A stretch of DNA of 15,701 nt from an uncultured Prevotella sp. (lineage in GTDB: Bacteria; Bacteroidota; Bacteroidia; Bacteroidales; Bacteroidaceae), in assembly GCA_946998295.1 (NCBI GenBank), contig CAMPYS010000032.1:1-15701 (forward strand), in the 5' to 3' direction. A program made the position numbers and the translations under genes. The notes under the pieces are model-generated. The model was given only the letters and a program-made list of their open reading frames with translations. It made no database searches and had not been told where the DNA came from. Position 1 is the stretch's first letter, and each line of letters begins with the position of its first letter. Shown one piece after another: positions 14,510 to 15,701 of this stretch.

Positions 14510-15430
14510 ATGAACATACAAGAAATTAAAACAATAAAGTTGCAGGATTTTCTTGCAAGTCTGGGATATACTCCCACTAAGCAACAAGGCAACAAGTTGT
14601 GGTATCTTTCCCCCTTTCGTCAGGAGAGCCATGCTTCATTCAAGGTAAACACCGATCGTAACCAATGGTACGACTTCGGTATTGGCAAGGGTGGAAACAT
14701 CATAGACTTAGCAGAACTGCTCTACAAATCCTCTGATGTGTCGTATCTTATTCGCAAGATAGAGGATAATGTTCCCAATTGTACATCCATATTTTCTACA
14801 TCATTTGCAGGTATTAAGGAGAAACAGCATACAAACTATTTTGAGAATTTACAAATACTTCCTTTATCTCACCCAGCTTTGATGAGATATCTCTGGGACA
14901 GATGTATTGATCTGGAGGTGGCAGCTTCTGTATGTAAGGAACTACATTATGACTCCAATGGCAAACATTACTTCGGTATTGGTTTTCCCAATATCGCAGG
15001 TGGCTACGAATTACGCAATCCATTCTTCAAGGGCTGCATTGCACCGAAAGATATCAGCCATTTCTATGCAGAAGAGCCGAAGAAAGTATGTTTTGTTTTC
15101 GAAGGCTTCATGGACTTTCTTTCATTTATGACGCTCCGAAGAAAGGAGAATGACGGACTGAAACGGCAAGATTATTTGGTACTCAACTCTGTGTCAAATA
15201 TCCAAAAGGCATTAGAGTGCTTGTCGCAATATGACAGTGTTCGATGCTTCTTGGATAATGACGAAGCTGGAAGAAATGCCTATCTACAATTATCAAAGGA
15301 ATTGGGAAAACCTGTTACAGATGCATCAACTTTATACAATAGTTTCAAGGATTTGAACGAATATCTGTGTGCTGAATCCAAGCATTCTGAGAAAGCAGAA
15401 ATCAAGAAAAATAAAGGGATTAAGCTATGA
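14510..15430 (+). CDS. toprim-domain primase-like protein
   Basis: This 306-residue protein is a short DnaG-like primase. Residues 1-85 correspond to the CHC2 zinc domain: the segment SPFRQESHASFKV (34-46) aligns with the family's CPFHxExxPSF pattern, but the expected cysteine and histidine are serine and arginine, so zinc is probably not bound. The toprim domain is at about 190-290, with the metal-binding E198 in FEGFMDF and the D249/D251 pair in FLDNDEAGR. It should make primers for the transferred or replicating strand together with the helicase encoded upstream. The ATG at 14510 was chosen as the start of the conserved domain; an upstream in-frame ATG at 14456 would add a non-conserved leader across the TCATCA repeats. 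Confidence 0.85.
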   Translation: MNIQEIKTIKLQDFLASLGYTPTKQQGNKLWYLSPFRQESHASFKVNTDRNQWYDFGIGKGGNIIDLAELLYKSSDVSYLIRKIEDNVPNCTSIFSTSFAGIKEKQHTNYFENLQILPLSHPALMRYLWDRCIDLEVAASVCKELHYDSNGKHYFGIGFPNIAGGYELRNPFFKGCIAPKDISHFYAEEPKKVCFVFEGFMDFLSFMTLRRKENDGLKRQDYLVLNSVSNIQKALECLSQYDSVRCFLDNDEAGRNAYLQLSKELGKPVTDASTLYNSFKDLNEYLCAESKHSEKAEIKKNKGIKL

Positions 15431-15561
15431 TTATAGGAATAGTTTGGCATAATCTGTTTTTCGGGGAGCAAGTTTATGTTTTGGGCATACCAAAACCACT
15501 TGCTCCACCTCCTATCACTCGGTTTGGAGGATTATCCCGTTGGTCTCCACCAAATCAATAA
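15427..15561 (+). CDS. 44-codon open frame across the oriT-like region, doubtful
   Basis: An ATG overlapping the primase stop (ATGA) opens a frame encoding 44 residues, with a hydrophobic start MIIGIVWHNLFFGE and a proline-rich end. The stop/start overlap is typical of coupled genes. However, the frame runs through the nested inverted repeats, whose conservation would dictate its sequence, and it resembles no family I know. It is more likely incidental. Confidence 0.25.
   Translation: MIIGIVWHNLFFGEQVYVLGIPKPLAPPPITRFGGLSRWSPPNQ
15465..15506. other. nested inverted repeats, probable oriT region
   Basis: GGAGCAAG (15465-15472) is complementary to CTTGCTCC (15499-15506), and inside it GTTTTGG (15478-15484) is complementary to CCAAAAC (15490-15496) with the loop GCATA. 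Further short repeats follow: CCTCC (15508-15512) with GGAGG (15526-15530). The position directly before a mobilisation-type gene, and the nested form, fit a relaxase recognition and nicking region. The nick site itself cannot be placed. Confidence 0.6.
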
Positions 15562-15572
15562 ACGAAACAAGT

Positions 15573-15650
15573 ATGATAAAAACAGAATATAAAAAAGGTG
15601 GTCGTCCAACCAAAGGCGCAGCCGAAAAGAAGAAATACCGTATCACGTAG
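15573..15650 (+). pseudogene. truncated mobilisation (MobC/relaxosome-like) protein
   Basis: The frame encodes 25 residues, MIKTEYKKGGRPTKG then AAEKKKYRIT, before TAG at 15648. I recall this start from mobilisation proteins of Bacteroidales elements (GGRPxKGAAEKKKYR followed by a ribbon-helix-helix domain of about 100 more residues). The break falls where the RHH domain should begin, and the downstream bases to the window end show no continuation in any frame. Either an insertion lies here or the gene has mutated. The product would not function as a relaxosome accessory protein. Confidence 0.6.
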
Positions 15651-15701
15651 GGTGTTCAAAATCTGTATATAAACCCGACGCAAAAAAAGTGCAAGAATTC
15701 A
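15651..15701. other. foreign-looking sequence after the mob break, possible insertion-element end
   Basis: From about 15648 the sequence no longer resembles mob coding DNA. It begins TAGGGTGTTCAAAATC and continues AT-rich. An abrupt change within a conserved frame is what the outer end of an insertion sequence would give, but the window ends before a transposase or the opposite inverted repeat could be seen. Confidence 0.3.

Overview
The window looks like a Bacteroidales (Bacteroides/Prevotella-type) accessory region. The DNA is AT-rich, there are few Shine-Dalgarno sequences, and three putative promoters carry the Bacteroidetes -7 element TAnnTTTG or a close variant. The integrase, helicase, primase and mobilisation genes are of the kind found in Bacteroidales mobilisable elements. 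All family names here come from reading motifs; no database search was possible.

Left half (82-9804, minus strand): a defence operon read right to left. It starts with a small Cro/C1-type regulator, then a large SNF2-type helicase with a PLD-like N-terminal region, a DUF4391-like protein, a type III Mod adenine methyltransferase and a type III Res helicase-nuclease. The first four genes overlap. Mod and Res are separated by 394 bp holding a 39-codon fragment that resembles the N-terminus of a dUTPase, and three 23-bp tandem repeats. A hairpin terminator follows Res. Mod and Res are sufficient for classical type III restriction-modification; the extra helicase and the DUF4391-like protein make this an extended version whose added function I cannot assign.

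Junction (about 9830-10060): a perfect 16-bp inverted repeat that reads as a minus-strand terminator, a sequence resembling the 3' end of a tRNA gene (candidate attachment core), GGGAACA repeats and the integrase promoter.

Right half (10077-15701, plus strand): the leading part of an integrative mobilisable element. It has a tyrosine recombinase, a hypothetical protein with an AT-hook-like motif, a strong promoter followed at once by a terminator-like hairpin, an excisionase-type HTH protein, an SF3/D5-like helicase, a highly structured stretch of DNA (candidate replication origin), a toprim primase-like protein, nested inverted repeats that look like oriT, and a mobilisation gene cut off after 25 codons. 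The likely logic is that int and the HTH protein handle integration and excision, the helicase and primase replicate the excised circle or transferred strand, and oriT with the Mob proteins gives transfer using a conjugative helper. The mob gene break may make this copy defective for transfer. If the attachment site is really near 9870, the defence operon lies just outside this element, in the chromosome or in an older neighbouring island.
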